Source: DASPTB01 sp035623615
GTDB lineage: Bacteria; Actinomycetota; UBA4738
Assembly: GCA_035623615.1 (NCBI GenBank)
Contig: DASPTB010000065.1
Coordinates: 1 to 5,654, forward strand
Length of the DNA: 5,654 bases
Direction of reading: 5' to 3'
The notes below the pieces were generated by a model. The model was not told the DNA's origin, did not search any database, and saw only the letters and a program-made list of their open reading frames with translations. Positions 4,976 through 5,654 of the stretch are shown piece after piece (position 1 is the first letter of the stretch; each line of letters opens with the position of its first letter). The position numbers and the translations under genes were made by a program.

Positions 4976-5654
4976 TCACCCCGAACCACTCTTTTCGGGG
5001 ATCGGAAGGCCGGTCGTCGCAGCGAACCCCTTGCCGCTCGGCGTGGAGGTCACCGCCCCGGCCACGACCCCGTGCAGGCTCGAGACGAGCACCGACAGGG
5101 GCTGCTGACCGTACAGCGACGGCGAAGACATTGGGAACAGCAGGGCGCGCCCAGGCGGGATCGACACGGTCGGCGACCCGACGACACCGCTCGAGCCGAT
5201 GAGCCGCAGGCCGACCGTTGTCGCCTTCGTCCCGGGGTTCATCAGCACCAGCGTCTCCTGTCCCCCACTCGGCGGCGTGGCCGCGGGAACGAGCCACCCG
5301 AGGGCCGGTGGACCGGCGGCGCCGACCGTCGCTTCGTCCGCCTCCGGCCCCTCGAGCCGAACCGCCGCGGCGACGGGAACGTCGCCGCGCGTCGCGACCT
5401 CGACGCTCCCGTCGGGGAACCCGGTCAACGGCACCGTCATCGCGCGCTGCGCCGGGAGCGTTGTCGTCGCGGCCGTGACGACGGTTCGGCGGCTGGTCGG
5501 GCCGAGCTGCGTCACCGTCACGCGCGCGTCCTTCGAACCGGGGTTCTCGATCTGCAGGAATCCCGCACTGCCGTAGCCGGCCGTCGGGATCAGCTGCAGC
5601 GCAGAGGCTTCCGGCTGGCCCTCCTCGGCCCGCAACGACGTTCCCGCCGTGCCA
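4976..5654 (-). CDS. DUF5719-like secreted/surface protein, C-terminal part
   Basis: The last 225 codons of a larger gene are visible, and the frame is open to the right edge, so the start and any signal peptide lie outside. The sequence is rich in Val, Thr, Ala, Gly and Pro, lacks Cys and has no membrane helix, as expected for an exported beta-sandwich protein. It contains two related units at visible residues about 21-98 and 121-201. Each runs LIP/LVP, then a beta strand into NPGSK/NPGTK, then TLPAQRA/SIPPGRA, then a DVPVAAAV/HGVVAGAV strand. This pattern resembles the C-terminal region of actinobacterial DUF5719 proteins, which are often encoded near glycosyltransferase and mannose-metabolism genes. 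The family role is not established, though cell-envelope function is plausible from the neighbouring transpeptidase. Family assignment is from memory of the pattern and is moderately secure. An internal TTG at 5635 is not taken as a start, since the coding frame continues upstream. Confidence 0.7.
   Translation of the reverse strand, partial: GTAGTSLRAEEGQPEASALQLIPTAGYGSAGFLQIENPGSKDARVTVTQLGPTSRRTVVTAATTTLPAQRAMTVPLTGFPDGSVEVATRGDVPVAAAVRLEGPEADEATVGAAGPPALGWLVPAATPPSGGQETLVLMNPGTKATTVGLRLIGSSGVVGSPTVSIPPGRALLFPMSSPSLYGQQPLSVLVSSLHGVVAGAVTSTPSGKGFAATTGLPIPEKSGSG
4979..5000 (-). other. Inverted repeat at the 3' end of the DUF5719-like gene
   Basis: CCCCGAA (4979-4985) pairs with TTCGGGG (4994-5000) around an 8-base loop. 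The repeat lies wholly within the final codons and ends at the stop codon (4978-4976). No T-tract follows on the minus strand. It could be a weak terminator or 3'-end stabiliser, or simply a by-product of the Pro-Glu-Lys-Ser-Gly-Ser-Gly tail. Confidence 0.3.

Noticed and set aside
4915..4989. Alternative GTG start of the L,D-transpeptidase at 4989
   Set aside because: It would overlap the DUF5719-like stop, lacks a good ribosome site and would move the membrane anchor to residues 45-65. The ATG at 4914 is better placed.
1..5654. CRISPR arrays, insertion sequences, tRNA or rRNA genes, toxin-antitoxin or defence genes
   Set aside because: I read both strands for direct repeats, terminal inverted repeats, transposase motifs and RNA gene cores and found none. 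The content is compact core metabolism and envelope genes.

Overview
The window is GC-rich throughout. It reads as a chromosomal housekeeping segment of an actinobacterium, probably an uncultured or deep-branching lineage. The evidence is a DUF5719-type secreted protein, an actinobacterial-style L,D-transpeptidase with VanW-like peptidoglycan-binding modules, and a manB / Trm112-like / SIS-isomerase cluster. Many starts are tightly coupled, and one gene appears to be transcribed leaderless. I cannot assign a genus. All seven genes I can support lie on the minus strand, so gene order runs from high to low coordinates.

From right to left, the first region is cell envelope. It holds the 3' end of a secreted or surface beta-rich DUF5719-like protein (4976-5654, cut by the window edge), then a membrane-anchored L,D-transpeptidase (3838-4914). 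A 248-base non-coding stretch follows (3590-3837) with several short GC-rich hairpins. Next is a 63-residue zinc-ribbon protein of unknown function (3398-3589). An 81-base gap with a strong 12-bp inverted repeat (3348-3387) separates it from the next unit.

The second region is a compact four-gene operon: manB phosphomannomutase/phosphoglucomutase (1964-3316), a 57-codon Trm112-like zinc protein (1782-1955), a bifunctional phosphoglucose/phosphomannose isomerase (692-1774) and a purine nucleoside phosphorylase (1-695, running off the left edge). Gaps are 8 nt, 7 nt and a 4-nt ATGA overlap. Each downstream Shine-Dalgarno-like sequence sits at the end of the preceding gene. A TACAAT -10 box sits only 8 nt before the manB ATG and no Shine-Dalgarno is present, so manB is likely read from a leaderless mRNA.

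Together, the isomerase (fructose-6-P to mannose-6-P) and ManB (mannose-6-P to mannose-1-P) supply the precursor of GDP-mannose for cell-envelope glycans, which fits the neighbouring wall-crosslinking gene. The phosphorylase adds purine salvage with release of ribose-1-phosphate. I saw no mobile element, CRISPR array, tRNA, rRNA or defence system. The segment looks like core genome. The points of interest are small: the leaderless start, the two small zinc proteins, the combined hairpin/promoter and the internally duplicated DUF5719-like protein.
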